This document shows, one piece after another, positions 1-9,929 of a stretch of DNA of 36,289 nt (its first letter is position 1; every line of letters starts with the position of its first letter). This stretch comes from Gammaproteobacteria bacterium. Lineage in GTDB: Bacteria; Pseudomonadota; Gammaproteobacteria; Pseudomonadales; CAMLJR01. The stretch is from the NCBI GenBank assembly GCA_029265075.1, contig JAJUJZ010000018.1, positions 1-36,289 of the forward strand. The letters are read 5' to 3'. The translations under genes were made by a program, and so were the position numbers. The notes under the pieces are model-generated. The model was not told the origin of the DNA. It searched no databases and saw only the letters and a list, made by a program, of their open reading frames with translations.

Positions 1-588
1 AAGGAGCATGGGCTCAAGATCGGCACCATTGCCGACCTGATCCACTACCGCATGCTCAACGAGAGCACGGTCGAGGAGCTGAGTGTGGAGCCGGTCGTCA
101 CCGATTACGGCCCCTTCATGCTCCATACCTACCGCGACCTCATCAACGGTGATATTCACCTGGCGATGGTGGCCGGTGAACCCGATCCCGAAGTGCCGAC
201 ACTGGCGCGGGTCCAGCTCACCGTCACGGTGCGCGATCTGCTCGCGGTCCACTCGGTGAATCAGGGCGAGCAGGGGCCCAGCGGCTGGAATCTGCAGCAT
301 TGTCTGCGCCGCATCGCCACCGAAGGGCGGGGTGTGGTGGTGGTGCTGGCCGGTCAGGAGAGTGCCGGCGACATCCTTGAAAGCCTGGAGGTGATGCGCG
401 GCCACCGCCCGGCACCAGCCCCGCAGCCAGTCGGCGGGCACCAGGCATTTCTCACCATCGGGGTAGGCTCGCAGATTCTGCGTTCGCTGGGACTGCGTAA
501 GCTGCGTCTGATGAGCGCGCCCGTAAAATACAACGCCATCTCCGGATTCGATCTGGAAGTCGTGGAATATGTCAGCCCCGAGCGCTGA
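1..588 (+). CDS. ribBA: RibBA-type protein, 3' part: end of DHBP synthase plus degenerate GTP cyclohydrolase II domain
   Basis: The frame is open from base 1, so the N-terminus lies outside the window. The first residues read HGLKIGTIADLIHYR, the characteristic C-terminal end of 3,4-dihydroxy-2-butanone 4-phosphate synthase (RibB), which makes the four-carbon unit of riboflavin from ribulose 5-phosphate. About 165 residues follow with the fold pattern of GTP cyclohydrolase II (RibA). However, the zinc-binding and catalytic segment of true RibA (HSECLTGD...RCDCG) is replaced by a stretch beginning VHSVNQGEQ with no cysteines. The RibA half is therefore expected to lack GTP cyclohydrolase activity; this is inference from the missing ligands. 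An intact ribA sits at 11765-12367. Such RibB plus RibA-like proteins are common in proteobacteria and are often simply called ribB. ribH starts 22 bases downstream, so the pair is very likely one operon. Confidence 0.9.
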   Translation, partial: KEHGLKIGTIADLIHYRMLNESTVEELSVEPVVTDYGPFMLHTYRDLINGDIHLAMVAGEPDPEVPTLARVQLTVTVRDLLAVHSVNQGEQGPSGWNLQHCLRRIATEGRGVVVVLAGQESAGDILESLEVMRGHRPAPAPQPVGGHQAFLTIGVGSQILRSLGLRKLRLMSAPVKYNAISGFDLEVVEYVSPER

Positions 589-610
589 AGGGCTTATTTA
601 AGGAAACGCA

Positions 611-1081
611 ATGAGTACAGTGAAAGTGATCGAGGGCGATTTCGCGCCCAGCAACGGCCGGTACGCGCTGGTGGTTGGACGCTTCAACAGCTTCGTGGTG
701 GAGAGCCTGGTCAGCGGCGCCCTCGACACGCTGCGCCGGCATGGTGTCAGTGACGACCGGATCACCATTATCCGCGCGCCGGGCGCCTTCGAGATTCCGC
801 TAGTCTGTCAGCGCGTCGCACAGCAGAAACAGTATGACGCCATCATCGCGCTGGGCGCGGTGATCCGCGGCGGCACGCCCCATTTCGAATATGTGGCGGG
901 CGAATGCACCAAGGGGCTGGCGCAGGTCATGATGGATGCCAGCGTGCCGGTCGCCTTTGGCGTCCTGACAGTGGACACCATCGAGCAGGCAATCGAGCGT
1001 GCTGGCACCAAGGCGGGCAACAAGGGTGCCGAAGCGGCGCTGTCAGCGCTGGAAATGGTGAGTCTGCTCGGCCGTCTCTGA
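611..1081 (+). CDS. ribH: 6,7-dimethyl-8-ribityllumazine synthase
   Basis: The 156-residue product matches lumazine synthase in length and motifs. RibH condenses 5-amino-6-ribitylaminouracil with the 3,4-dihydroxy-2-butanone 4-phosphate made by RibB, the penultimate step of riboflavin synthesis. Visible family signatures are the substrate-binding segment APGAFEIPL near residue 57, [17 protein letters not shown] near residues 77-93 (including the conserved histidine region) and the phosphate-contacting GTKAGNKG near residue 131. The ATG follows an AAGGAA ribosome-binding site at 600-605. The gene lies between ribBA and nusB, the classic gammaproteobacterial rib-nusB order. The protein is cytoplasmic and normally forms large oligomers, up to 60-mers in the family. 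Confidence 0.96.
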   Translation: MSTVKVIEGDFAPSNGRYALVVGRFNSFVVESLVSGALDTLRRHGVSDDRITIIRAPGAFEIPLVCQRVAQQKQYDAIIALGAVIRGGTPHFEYVAGECTKGLAQVMMDASVPVAFGVLTVDTIEQAIERAGTKAGNKGAEAALSALEMVSLLGRL

Positions 1082-1188
1082 TGGTCGCCCGCTCTGCGCC
1101 CGAACAGTAACAGAGGCCGGTGCCCGCGCGCCGGCCGTTCTTTGTCATGCGGCGTGCCGCTCGGTACGCCCCGATGTGTGGAATAGTC

Positions 1189-1653
1189 GTGACCAATCGT
1201 TCGCGCTCAGAATTCAATCCCGCGACCCGCCGCAAGGCGCGTCACTACGCGCTGCAAGCGCTCTATCAGTGGCAGATCAGCCGCAATCCGCTCAGCGAAA
1301 TCGAAACCCAGTTTCGTTCGCAGTACGATTTCAGCGGCACCGATGCCGACTTTTTCCGCACGCTGCTGCACGAGATTCCGGCCCTGGTTGGTGAGCTGGA
1401 GCAGCAGTTCGGCGCCAGCCTCGACCGGGCTGTCGACGAACTGGATCCGATCGAACTGAACCTGTTGCGGATGGGCACTTACGAGCTGGCTCATCGCATC
1501 GATGTGCCGTTCAAGGTGGTCATCAACGAATACGTGGCGCTGGCCAAAAAATTCGGCGCCACCGACAGCCACAAGTACATCAACGGCGTACTCGACAAGC
1601 TGGCGCTGCGGCTGCGCCAGATCGAAGTCAACGCCGCGCGCCAGCGGCGCTGA
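1189..1653 (+). CDS. nusB: Transcription antitermination factor NusB
   Basis: NusB binds boxA RNA with NusE (S10) and supports antitermination in rRNA operons. The protein carries the typical RRKARHYALQALYQWQ start, the central ELDPIELNLLRMGTYEL motif and the KFGATDSHKYINGVLDKLA C-terminal helix. The frame is open upstream to a GTG at 1120, with an ATG at 1174. I prefer GTG 1189, which gives a 154-residue protein opening MTNRSRSEFNPATRRKAR and has GGAA at 1180-1183 in front of it. The upstream starts would add 5 or 23 residues unlike the family. It lies between ribH and thiL, the usual proteobacterial order. The start is less certain than the identity. Confidence 0.93.
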   Translation: MTNRSRSEFNPATRRKARHYALQALYQWQISRNPLSEIETQFRSQYDFSGTDADFFRTLLHEIPALVGELEQQFGASLDRAVDELDPIELNLLRMGTYELAHRIDVPFKVVINEYVALAKKFGATDSHKYINGVLDKLALRLRQIEVNAARQRR

Positions 1654-1695
1654 ATCAGCACCGCGCGCGGAGCCCAGCCCCATGAGCCCGGTCCC

Positions 1696-2661
1696 ATGAG
1701 CGAGAGCCCGACCGAGTTTGAGTTGATCGAGCGCTGGTTCGCCGATCTCGGCGTGGCCGACCTGGCGCGCATCGCGCTTGGTGTGGGCGATGACTGCGCC
1801 TTGCTGCAACCGCAGGCCGGCGAACAGCTCGCACTGTCGGTCGATACGCTGGTCGCCGGTGTGCATTTTCCACACCTGGCAGATCCGGCGCTGGTCGCCC
1901 GGCGTGCGCTGCGGGTCAACCTCAGTGATCTGGCGGCGACCGGCGCCCAGCCTGTCGCCTTTACGCTGGCGCTGACCCTGCCACAGGTCGACGTCGACTG
2001 GCTCAGTGGCTTTGCCAGTGGTCTCGCTGCCGATGCGCAGCAGTTCGGTATCCGGCTGATTGGCGGTGACACCACGCGTGGCGAGCAGCTGACATTGACC
2101 CTGCAGGTGATGGGCGTGGTGCCGGCGGGTGCTGCACTGCTGCGTGCTGGCGCCCGGCCGGGGGATTGCATTGCGGTTTCGGGCGAACTCGGCGCGGCCG
2201 CGGCCGCGGTGGCGTTGCTGGAGCGTCCGGCCAGCTCACTGACGGCAGCGGAACAGGCGCTGCTGACCCGTTACTGGCTGCCCGAGCCGCGGCTGGCGCT
2301 GGGACAGGCGCTGCGGGGTATCGCGAGCGCTGCGCTTGATTTGTCCGATGGGCTGGCGGGTGATCTCTCCCATATCCTGCGGCACAGCGGCGTCGGCGCA
2401 GAATTAGAAGAACAGGCGCTGCCGCGCGCGGCCGGAGCGACAGGACCGGTTCCTCTGGCGCAGGCGCTGCATGGCGGCGATGATTACGAACTCTGCTTTA
2501 CCTACGCCCCCGGGCGCGCGGCCGAGGTCGCCGCGCTTGGGCGTCAGCTGGGTATCGCTATCACTGATATCGGACGGATCACTGCACAGCCCGGGCTGTT
2601 TATCCATGGCAGGGATGCGCAGCGGCGTGCGCTCGACGCGCGCGGCTACCGTCACTTTTAG
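1696..2661 (+). CDS. thiL: Thiamine-monophosphate kinase
   Basis: ThiL phosphorylates thiamine monophosphate to the active cofactor thiamine diphosphate using ATP. The 321-residue protein has the AIR-synthase-like fold motifs of the family in order: GVGDDCALL near residue 29, SVDTLVAGVHF near residue 49, NLSDLAATGA near residue 75, GGDTTRG near residue 117, LDLSDGLAGDL near residue 215 and HGGDDYELCF near residue 260. The aspartates in these motifs bind the magnesium ions. The ATG at 1696 is 42 bases after nusB, and pgpA follows closely. Its product finishes the pathway encoded by the thiC-thiDE cluster at 5736-11396, although the two clusters appear to be transcribed separately. Confidence 0.95.
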   Translation: MSESPTEFELIERWFADLGVADLARIALGVGDDCALLQPQAGEQLALSVDTLVAGVHFPHLADPALVARRALRVNLSDLAATGAQPVAFTLALTLPQVDVDWLSGFASGLAADAQQFGIRLIGGDTTRGEQLTLTLQVMGVVPAGAALLRAGARPGDCIAVSGELGAAAAAVALLERPASSLTAAEQALLTRYWLPEPRLALGQALRGIASAALDLSDGLAGDLSHILRHSGVGAELEEQALPRAAGATGPVPLAQALHGGDDYELCFTYAPGRAAEVAALGRQLGIAITDIGRITAQPGLFIHGRDAQRRALDARGYRHF

Positions 2662-2713
2662 ACTCGCGATGTTTAAACCGGCCCGGCCGGTCTCTCACAT
2701 AAGGAATTGCGCG

Positions 2714-3181
2714 ATGAGCGTCCCCAAACTGAGCAATCCGGTCCACTTGCTGGCACTGGGCTTCGGCAGTGGCCTGATGCGGCAGAGTCCCGGTACCTGG
2801 GGCTCGCTGGCGGCGCTGCCGCCCTGGTATCTGTTGCAGCATCTGCCGTTACCCGCTTATGCCGGCATGGTGGCGCTGGCGGCCCTGGTGGGCGTGTTTC
2901 TCTGTGCCCGCACGGCACGCGATCTGGGTGTCAGCGATCCGGTGGTGATCGTCTGGGATGAGTTTGTCGGCCTCTGGATCGCGCTGGCGCTGACGCCGCT
3001 GGACCCGTTCTGGATCTGCACCGGCTTTCTCTTTTTCCGCATCTTCGACATTTTCAAACCGTGGCCGATCAGCTGGTGTGATCGTCACGTCGGCGGCGGT
3101 CTGGGCATCATGCTCGACGATCTGGCGGCCGGCGTGGCAGCACTTGTCGCTCAGAGCCTGCTGATGGCGGCGGTGCTGTAA
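2714..3181 (+). CDS. pgpA: Phosphatidylglycerophosphatase A
   Basis: PgpA dephosphorylates phosphatidylglycerophosphate to phosphatidylglycerol at the inner membrane. The 155-residue product has the conserved SPGTWGSLAALP motif near residue 25, a VVIVWDEFVG acidic motif near the middle, and the family hallmark FKPWPISWCDRH followed by GGLGIMLDDLAAG. Several hydrophobic stretches are consistent with membrane segments. The frame is open about 80 codons further upstream, overlapping thiL. The ATG at 2714 is preferred because TAAGGAA lies seven bases before it and the protein then has the usual length. The thiL-pgpA order is typical of gammaproteobacteria. It is probably the last gene of the ribBA-ribH-nusB-thiL-pgpA run. 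Confidence 0.93.
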   Translation: MSVPKLSNPVHLLALGFGSGLMRQSPGTWGSLAALPPWYLLQHLPLPAYAGMVALAALVGVFLCARTARDLGVSDPVVIVWDEFVGLWIALALTPLDPFWICTGFLFFRIFDIFKPWPISWCDRHVGGGLGIMLDDLAAGVAALVAQSLLMAAVL

Positions 3182-3263
3182 GTGGGTTCTGCGCAATTGC
3201 GCGCAGCACCGATGAAGTTGCTATGGTGAGCTGACGGTAGCGGGGCCGTGCCTGACTGTTCGC

Positions 3264-3283
3264 GCCCGGGCTCCTGCCCGGGC
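3264..3283 (+). repeat. Inverted repeat just upstream of the first lipoprotein gene
   Basis: GCCCGGGC (3264-3271) and GCCCGGGC (3276-3283) flank a TCCT loop, giving a perfect 8-bp GC stem. It ends three bases before the strong ribosome-binding site AAGGAGGA (3287-3294). There is no T-run, so it is not a standard intrinsic terminator. It could stabilise the mRNA end or be the remains of a terminator for the upstream operon. Confidence 0.5.
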
Positions 3284-3297
3284 CTCAAGGAGGAAGA

Positions 3298-4353
3298 ATG
3301 CTGCGTCTATCCATGAAGCCACGCGGGCGGGTGGCTGTCGTTACATTGCTGAGCTCCTGGCTGCTGGCCTGTGCAACCCCGCCGGACGAGCGCTCGCTGG
3401 TCGAGCGGCTGCCGGCGGAGTTTGCCGCTGACCTGCCCTGCGACGACTGTGTGGCGCTTCGCGAACAGCTGCAGCTGCGTCCCGACCACGTATTCATCCG
3501 GCGGCAGGTGCGGCTGGAGAACAGTGTCGGCGCGCAGGGGCAGCCCAGTGATGCGGTCGGCCGCTGGCTGGTGTCTGCTGATGGTTACACCCTGTTGCTG
3601 GAGAGCGTCGAGGGCGAGCGCTGGCGCTACGCCATCGATTCAGCAACGCGGCTCCGACCGCTGTCGGAACAGCCGGCAGCGGCTGACAGCGTGACACTGA
3701 AGCGGACCAGTCGTCTCAGCCGTATCGAGCCGCAGGTCACGCTGTGGGGGTACTATCGCACCGGCGATGACGGCCAGTTGTTCGCGGCCTGCGAGCTGGA
3801 GCGGGATCTCATCGTGGCTGGCGGGCGGGGCGTTGAGGCTTTACAGCAGGCGGCAGCCGCCGGGCCGGAGGCGCTGGTGGCGGTCGAGGGGCGGCTGCTG
3901 GTACTGCTGGCCACTACCGAGCAGCCGCGGCGTGATGGGCTGGTCGTGAGCCGCGTGCTCCAGGTGCAGCCGGAGGCCAGCTGCGATATGCCGGTGACCA
4001 ACCAGCCACTGCTCGAGACCCGCTGGGAGCTGATCGAACTCGAAGGCCAGCCACTGGCCGAAGTTCCCGGCCAGGCACAGCCCTATATCCAGTTTCAGCC
4101 AGATGGGCGGCTGGTGGGCTTCACCGGCTGCAATCAGATGATGGGCAGCTACCGGCGGGATGGCTCAGGCCTCACCATCAGTCAGCTGGCGGCGACGCGA
4201 CGCGCCTGCCCCGGCAGCGCGGTGCTGGAATTGCTGTTCAGCGATGCCCTGAATGGTACTCGCCGCTGGCATCTGCTCGGTGACATGCTCGAGCTGCGCG
4301 ATGGCGAAGAGCGGCGCCTGGCGCGCTTTCGGGCCACCCCCGAACAGCCGTAA
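3298..4353 (+). CDS. NlpE-like/META-domain lipoprotein (first of a tandem pair)
   Basis: The 351-residue protein begins with a basic segment and hydrophobic stretch ending in the lipobox LLAC, so Cys25 should be lipidated. Residues about 38-75 resemble the N-terminal domain of the copper/envelope-stress lipoprotein NlpE: LPCDDC with Cys48 and Cys51, then a beta-rich LRPDHVF segment. The last 110 residues (about 238-345) form a META/HslJ-type domain, recognisable from LLETRWELIEL, FTGCNQMMGSYRRDG and the closing LELRDGEERRLARF. The middle is not recognised. Its neighbour at 4474-5499 has the same architecture, indicating tandem duplication. An outer-membrane or periplasmic envelope-stress role is plausible but inferred only from the domains. 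The ATG has an excellent AAGGAGGA site. Confidence 0.8.
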   Translation: MLRLSMKPRGRVAVVTLLSSWLLACATPPDERSLVERLPAEFAADLPCDDCVALREQLQLRPDHVFIRRQVRLENSVGAQGQPSDAVGRWLVSADGYTLLLESVEGERWRYAIDSATRLRPLSEQPAAADSVTLKRTSRLSRIEPQVTLWGYYRTGDDGQLFAACELERDLIVAGGRGVEALQQAAAAGPEALVAVEGRLLVLLATTEQPRRDGLVVSRVLQVQPEASCDMPVTNQPLLETRWELIELEGQPLAEVPGQAQPYIQFQPDGRLVGFTGCNQMMGSYRRDGSGLTISQLAATRRACPGSAVLELLFSDALNGTRRWHLLGDMLELRDGEERRLARFRATPEQP

Positions 4354-4397
4354 AACTGATAACCGGCTCGCAATTGCCTGCGGGCCGGGGCTGACGT

Positions 4398-4433
4398 GAC
4401 AGGGCGGCGGCACTCTGCACCACCGCCGCTGTC
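4398..4433 (+). repeat. Inverted repeat between the two lipoprotein genes
   Basis: GACA (4398-4401) and GCGGCGG (4404-4410) can pair with CCGCCGC (4423-4429) and TGTC (4430-4433), leaving a two-base bulge and a 12-base loop. No T-run follows. It may insulate or stabilise the mRNA between the paralogues. Confidence 0.45.
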
Positions 4434-4473
4434 TCGCATCTCCATACGGATGAGGATTGCAGGGAGGAAGCGC

Positions 4474-5499
4474 ATGGTGGGGCTGCGGTGGCTGATGCTG
4501 GCAATGCTGGGAGGACTGCTGGCAGCCTGTGGTGCGTTACCCGACCGGTCGAGCCCGCTGGCGCAGGAGCTGCCTGCCCTTTACGCCGGAGTGTTTCCCT
4601 GCAACGACTGCCGTGAGGTGCACTATCTGCTGTACCTGCGTCCAGACGGAAGTTTCTTCCAGCGCACCCAGTTTCCGGCGCGTCCCGCACAGGACGACGT
4701 CGGACGCTGGTTCATCTCATCGGATAACGAGCGCCTGATCCTGTTCGGCGGCAGAGCAGGCCGAGATCAGTTCAGTTTTGCGCCCGGCGGCGGCCTGCTG
4801 CAGCAGGTTTCGCTCGGCCGCCCGCTGGCAGCGCCGGCGCGCTACCGTCTCACTCATGTGCCCGACGCTGCGTTGTGGCAGCCGGAGCTGACACTGACCG
4901 GTATGTACAGCTTCGCCAATGGCCGCGCGCGTTTCGAAGAGTGCCTGACCGGTGCGACCATGGCGGTCATCGACAGTACCGAGGCGCGGCGTCTCGAGCG
5001 CGGGTATTTTGATGCCCGCCACAGCATGGGCGAACAGGTGATGGTGAGCCTGCGAGGCCGTCTGCTGCCGGCCGCTAACGAAACCTTGCAACTGGACGTG
5101 ACCCGCTTCGAGCTGGCCATGCCGGGTGCGGCCTGCGCGCCGCCGCCCCGCGCAGCGCCGTTGCTGGCGACGCGGTGGCAGCTGGTCGAGCTGGCAGGGC
5201 AGCCGGTGGTGGCTGTCGGCGGCGAGGCAGCTCCGTTCCTGCAGTTTGCAGAAGGCGGGCGGCTGCAGGGTTCGACCGGCTGCGATGAATTGCACGGCAG
5301 TTTTCGTCAGCGCGGTGCGCAGCTGACACTGACTGCAATCCGTGCCAGCGCCGCAGCCTGTCCCGGCGATACCGTATTCCAGATGATGCTGACTGAAACA
5401 CTGACGCAGGGAGCGACCTGGCGCGCGCTGGGACCGGTGCTGGAACTGCGCGACAGTGACGGCCGTCTGCTGGCGCGTCTGGAGGCGATGAGTGAGTAA
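4474..5499 (+). CDS. NlpE-like/META-domain lipoprotein (second of a tandem pair)
   Basis: Read from ATG 4474, which has GGGAGG at 4462-4467, the product is 341 residues. It opens with MVGLRWLML and a hydrophobic stretch ending in the lipobox LAAC (Cys19 lipidated). An earlier in-frame start at 4396 would put about 26 arginine-rich residues before the signal peptide and is unlikely. As in the preceding gene, an NlpE-like region follows (LPALYAGVFPCNDC with Cys43 and Cys46, then LYLRPDGSFF). The C-terminal META domain spans about 230-338 (LLATRWQLVEL, STGCDELHGSF, LELRDSDGRLLARL). It also has a central cysteine segment (FEECLTG) similar in position to the first copy's ACELERD. The two share architecture but have diverged clearly, so the duplication is not recent. 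Function is unproven; an envelope lipoprotein is the safe call. Confidence 0.8.
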   Translation: MVGLRWLMLAMLGGLLAACGALPDRSSPLAQELPALYAGVFPCNDCREVHYLLYLRPDGSFFQRTQFPARPAQDDVGRWFISSDNERLILFGGRAGRDQFSFAPGGGLLQQVSLGRPLAAPARYRLTHVPDAALWQPELTLTGMYSFANGRARFEECLTGATMAVIDSTEARRLERGYFDARHSMGEQVMVSLRGRLLPAANETLQLDVTRFELAMPGAACAPPPRAAPLLATRWQLVELAGQPVVAVGGEAAPFLQFAEGGRLQGSTGCDELHGSFRQRGAQLTLTAIRASAAACPGDTVFQMMLTETLTQGATWRALGPVLELRDSDGRLLARLEAMSE

Positions 5500-5521
5500 G
5501 TCGCACCTGTTCACCGCCGAT

Positions 5522-5550
5522 TTGCCAAGGGCAGCATCGCTCCGTAGACT
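5522..5550 (+). promoter_or_regulatory. Candidate sigma70 promoter of the thiamine operon
   Basis: TTGCCA (5522-5527) and TAGACT (5545-5550) are separated by exactly 17 bases. They match the -35 and -10 consensus at 5/6 and 4/6. The predicted transcription start, near 5557, falls just before the first stem of the TPP riboswitch, which supports the assignment. Confidence 0.5.
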
Positions 5551-5560
5551 GCTCGCTGTT

Positions 5561-5656
5561 TCTTGTCGGGGCGCCACGTTCATCTGAACAATGGCTGAGA
5601 TCGCTTTGCGAGTCCCGCATCACCTGATCCGGATAATGCCGGCGTAGGGAACAAGA
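5561..5656 (+). promoter_or_regulatory. TPP riboswitch (THI element) upstream of thiC
   Basis: The conserved aptamer core is plain: GGGGCGCC at 5568-5575, GGCTGAGAT at 5593-5601, ACCTGATCCGGATAATGCC at 5622-5640 and GGCGTAGGGAA at 5641-5651. The closing P1 stem pairs TCTTGT (5561-5566) with ACAAGA (5651-5656) perfectly. It senses thiamine diphosphate and should repress the thi operon when the cofactor is plentiful. No intrinsic terminator with a T-run lies between the aptamer and thiC, so translational control is favoured (see the helix at 5692-5733). Confidence 0.96.
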
Positions 5657-5691
5657 GCAGGCCAGGGCGCGTCCGCCCCTCTCCCGCCCCC

Positions 5692-7667
<1,976 letters not shown>

Positions 7668-7706
7668 TGTGGACGTTCCCGAACAGATTTCCCTGCAGGT
7701 GAAGCA

Positions 7707-8774
7707 ATGAGGGTCGGCATCGCAGGCGCCGGCCTGATGGGGCGGCTGCTTGCATGGCAGCTGCTGCGGCAAGGGCATACGGTCGAACTGTTCGACGCCG
7801 ATCAGCGCGATGGCGATGTGGCGGCGGCGCGAGTAGCCGCTGCCATGCTGGCACCGTACAGTGAAGCAGTGGCCTGCGAGCGCGAAATTTTCGACTGGGG
7901 GCGCGACGCCGTAGTGCGCTGGCCGCAGTTGCTCGCGGAACTGGCGACCGATGCCGGGCCGCCGGTCTGGTTCCGCCACGCAGGCAGCATCGTGGTGGCG
8001 CATCGCGCCGACCGAGCCACGCTGCATCATTTCAATGCCCACCTGCGGCAGCGGGCGCCGGATGCGCTGGCCGATGTGCGCTGGCTCGACCGCAGCGAAC
8101 TGCAGGCGCTTGAACCGGAGCTGAGTGGTTTCAGTGAGGCGACGTTTCTGGCGGATGAAGGCACACTCGACAATCATCAGTTGCTGGCACGGCTGGCAGA
8201 AGCGATCGAGGTTCGCGGTGGCATCTGGCATCCGCAGACGCCGGTCGAGTCGGTCGCACCAGGCGAGCTGCGGCTGGCTGATCGCACTCTCACCTTCGAT
8301 CTGGCGATCGATACGCGAGGGCTTGGTGCCCGCCAGCAGTTGCCGGGCCTGCGCGGCGTGCGCGGCGAAGTCCTGTGGGTACGGGCGCCCGATGTGCAGC
8401 TGCAGCGACCGGTGCGGCTGATGCATCCTCGTTATCAGCTCTATATCGCGCCCAAAAGCGATTCGGTGTATGTCATTGGCGCCACCGAGATTGAAAGTGA
8501 TTCGATGGCGCCAATCACGGTGCGCTCCAGTCTGGAGCTGCTGTCGGCGCTCTATAGCGTGCACAGCGGTTTTGCTGAGGCAGAGATTCTGCACAGCTAC
8601 GCCAACTGCCGCCCCGCTTTTGCCGATAATCTGCCGCGCATCGAAGTGGGTGCCGGCCTGCTGCGGGTCAACGGACTCTATCGCCACGGGTACCTGCTGG
8701 GACCGTGGGCACTGGAGCTGGCGCTGGCGGCATTGCGCGGCGAGACCACGCACCCGGTTGTGCGCAGGATTTAA
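7707..8774 (+). CDS. thiO: FAD-dependent glycine oxidase ThiO
   Basis: ThiO oxidises glycine to dehydroglycine (iminoacetate), the C2-N donor for the thiazole ring in aerobic thiamine synthesis. The 355-residue protein begins with the dinucleotide-binding motif GIAGAGLMG followed by an acidic residue at the end of the second strand (ELFDAD). It has the D-amino-acid-oxidase-like C-terminus GLLRVNGLYRHGYLLGPWALELA. The position between thiC and thiS-thiG, rather than a thiH gene, fixes the function as ThiO and implies an aerobic route. The ribosome-binding site is weak (AGGTG at 7697-7701). FAD dependence links it metabolically to the riboflavin genes on either side. Confidence 0.9.
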   Translation: MRVGIAGAGLMGRLLAWQLLRQGHTVELFDADQRDGDVAAARVAAAMLAPYSEAVACEREIFDWGRDAVVRWPQLLAELATDAGPPVWFRHAGSIVVAHRADRATLHHFNAHLRQRAPDALADVRWLDRSELQALEPELSGFSEATFLADEGTLDNHQLLARLAEAIEVRGGIWHPQTPVESVAPGELRLADRTLTFDLAIDTRGLGARQQLPGLRGVRGEVLWVRAPDVQLQRPVRLMHPRYQLYIAPKSDSVYVIGATEIESDSMAPITVRSSLELLSALYSVHSGFAEAEILHSYANCRPAFADNLPRIEVGAGLLRVNGLYRHGYLLGPWALELALAALRGETTHPVVRRI

Positions 8775-8790
8775 GTGGTGGAGGTATTTC

Positions 8791-8994
8791 ATGATTTCAG
8801 TTTCGATCAATGGTGAGCGACAACAGCTGAGTGCTGGCCAGTCGATCGCAGCGGCGCTGGCAAGCCTGGGTTATGAAGCGGCGAAGGTGGCTGTCGCCAT
8901 CAATGGCGAATTCGTGCCCCGCAGCGATTACGCGGCACGGGAAATCCGCGCTAACGACGAGCTCGATATCGTCGCGCCGGTCCAGGGCGGCTGA
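8791..8994 (+). CDS. thiS: Sulfur carrier protein ThiS
   Basis: The 67-residue product has the ubiquitin-like ThiS fold signature. It starts MISVSINGE, has the central [14 protein letters not shown] and ends in the obligatory Gly-Gly tail (APVQGG). The tail is adenylated and thiocarboxylated to deliver sulfur for the thiazole. ATG 8791 has TGGAGG at 8779-8784. The frame is open further upstream inside thiO, but that part is only an overlap. It lies directly before thiG, its physical partner. No thiF or other activating enzyme is visible in the window, so adenylation must be done by a product encoded elsewhere. Confidence 0.95.
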   Translation: MISVSINGERQQLSAGQSIAAALASLGYEAAKVAVAINGEFVPRSDYAAREIRANDELDIVAPVQGG

Positions 8995-9053
8995 TTGCCA
9001 GCTTCTGGCTTGACCCCAGTAACAAGAGACTCCGCGTCTTTCAGGAGAACACG

Positions 9054-9863
9054 ATGGGCAGTACCACACAGAATGACGGCTGGACGCTGTACGGCGAGCG
9101 CCTCGACAGCCGGTTACTGATTGGCTCGGCGCTCTATCCGTCGCCCCAGGTAATGTGTGACGCGATCAGGGCCAGTGGCGCTCAGATCGTCACCTGTGCG
9201 TTACGCCGTCAGGCGCCTGGCGAGGCGGGCGGCCAGGCATTCTGGGAGCTGCTGAAGGGGCTCGGCTGTGCGCTGCTGCCAAACACTGCAGGCTGCCACA
9301 GCGCCCGCGAGGCGGTGACGCTGGCGCAGATGTCACGCGAGCTGTTCGGCACGAACTGGATCAAGCTCGAAGTGATCGGCGACGACTACAACCTGCAGCC
9401 CGATCCGTTCGGCACGCTGAAGGCAGCTGAGCAGCTGATCAAGCTGGGTTTCGCGGTTTTTCCTTACTGCACTGACGATCTGGTGCTGTGCCAGCGGCTG
9501 CGCGATGCTGGCTGCGAGGTGCTGATGCCGTGGGGGGCGCCGATCGGCACCGGTCGCGGCCTGATGAATCCCTATGCACTGCAGACCCTGCGGGAGCGGC
9601 TGCCCGATATGCCGCTGATCGTCGATGCTGGCATCGGCCGGCCGTCGCATGCAGTACAGGCGATGGAACTGGGTTATGACGGCATCCTGCTCAACACCGC
9701 GGTGGCGCAGGCGAGCGATCCGGTGCTGATGGCGGATGCATTCCGCGACGCAGTGGCGGCCGGACGCCGGGGCTATCTGGCCGGAGCCATGCCGGAGCGG
9801 CAGACAGCACAGCCGAGCACCCCGACGCTGGGGGTACCGTTCTGGCACCAGGATCAGGGCTGA
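9054..9863 (+). CDS. thiG: Thiazole synthase ThiG
   Basis: ThiG forms the thiazole phosphate from 1-deoxy-D-xylulose 5-phosphate, dehydroglycine and ThiS thiocarboxylate. The 269-residue TIM-barrel protein shows the Schiff-base lysine in [11 protein letters not shown] (Lys104), [15 protein letters not shown] near residue 74, [15 protein letters not shown] and the phosphate-binding segment [11 protein letters not shown]. The start has a CAGGAG site at 9042-9047. The C-terminal 20 residues ([20 protein letters not shown]) are a slightly longer tail than usual. It sits between thiS and thiDE. Its substrate, deoxyxylulose phosphate, is the product of Dxs, encoded nearby on the other strand (12763-14709). 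Confidence 0.96.
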   Translation: MGSTTQNDGWTLYGERLDSRLLIGSALYPSPQVMCDAIRASGAQIVTCALRRQAPGEAGGQAFWELLKGLGCALLPNTAGCHSAREAVTLAQMSRELFGTNWIKLEVIGDDYNLQPDPFGTLKAAEQLIKLGFAVFPYCTDDLVLCQRLRDAGCEVLMPWGAPIGTGRGLMNPYALQTLRERLPDMPLIVDAGIGRPSHAVQAMELGYDGILLNTAVAQASDPVLMADAFRDAVAAGRRGYLAGAMPERQTAQPSTPTLGVPFWHQDQG

Positions 9864-9929
9864 TACGCACTGTCATTCCCGCGCAACCCGGGGAAAAGCC
9901 GACTTATTGCAGATTGAGATTCACTACAG

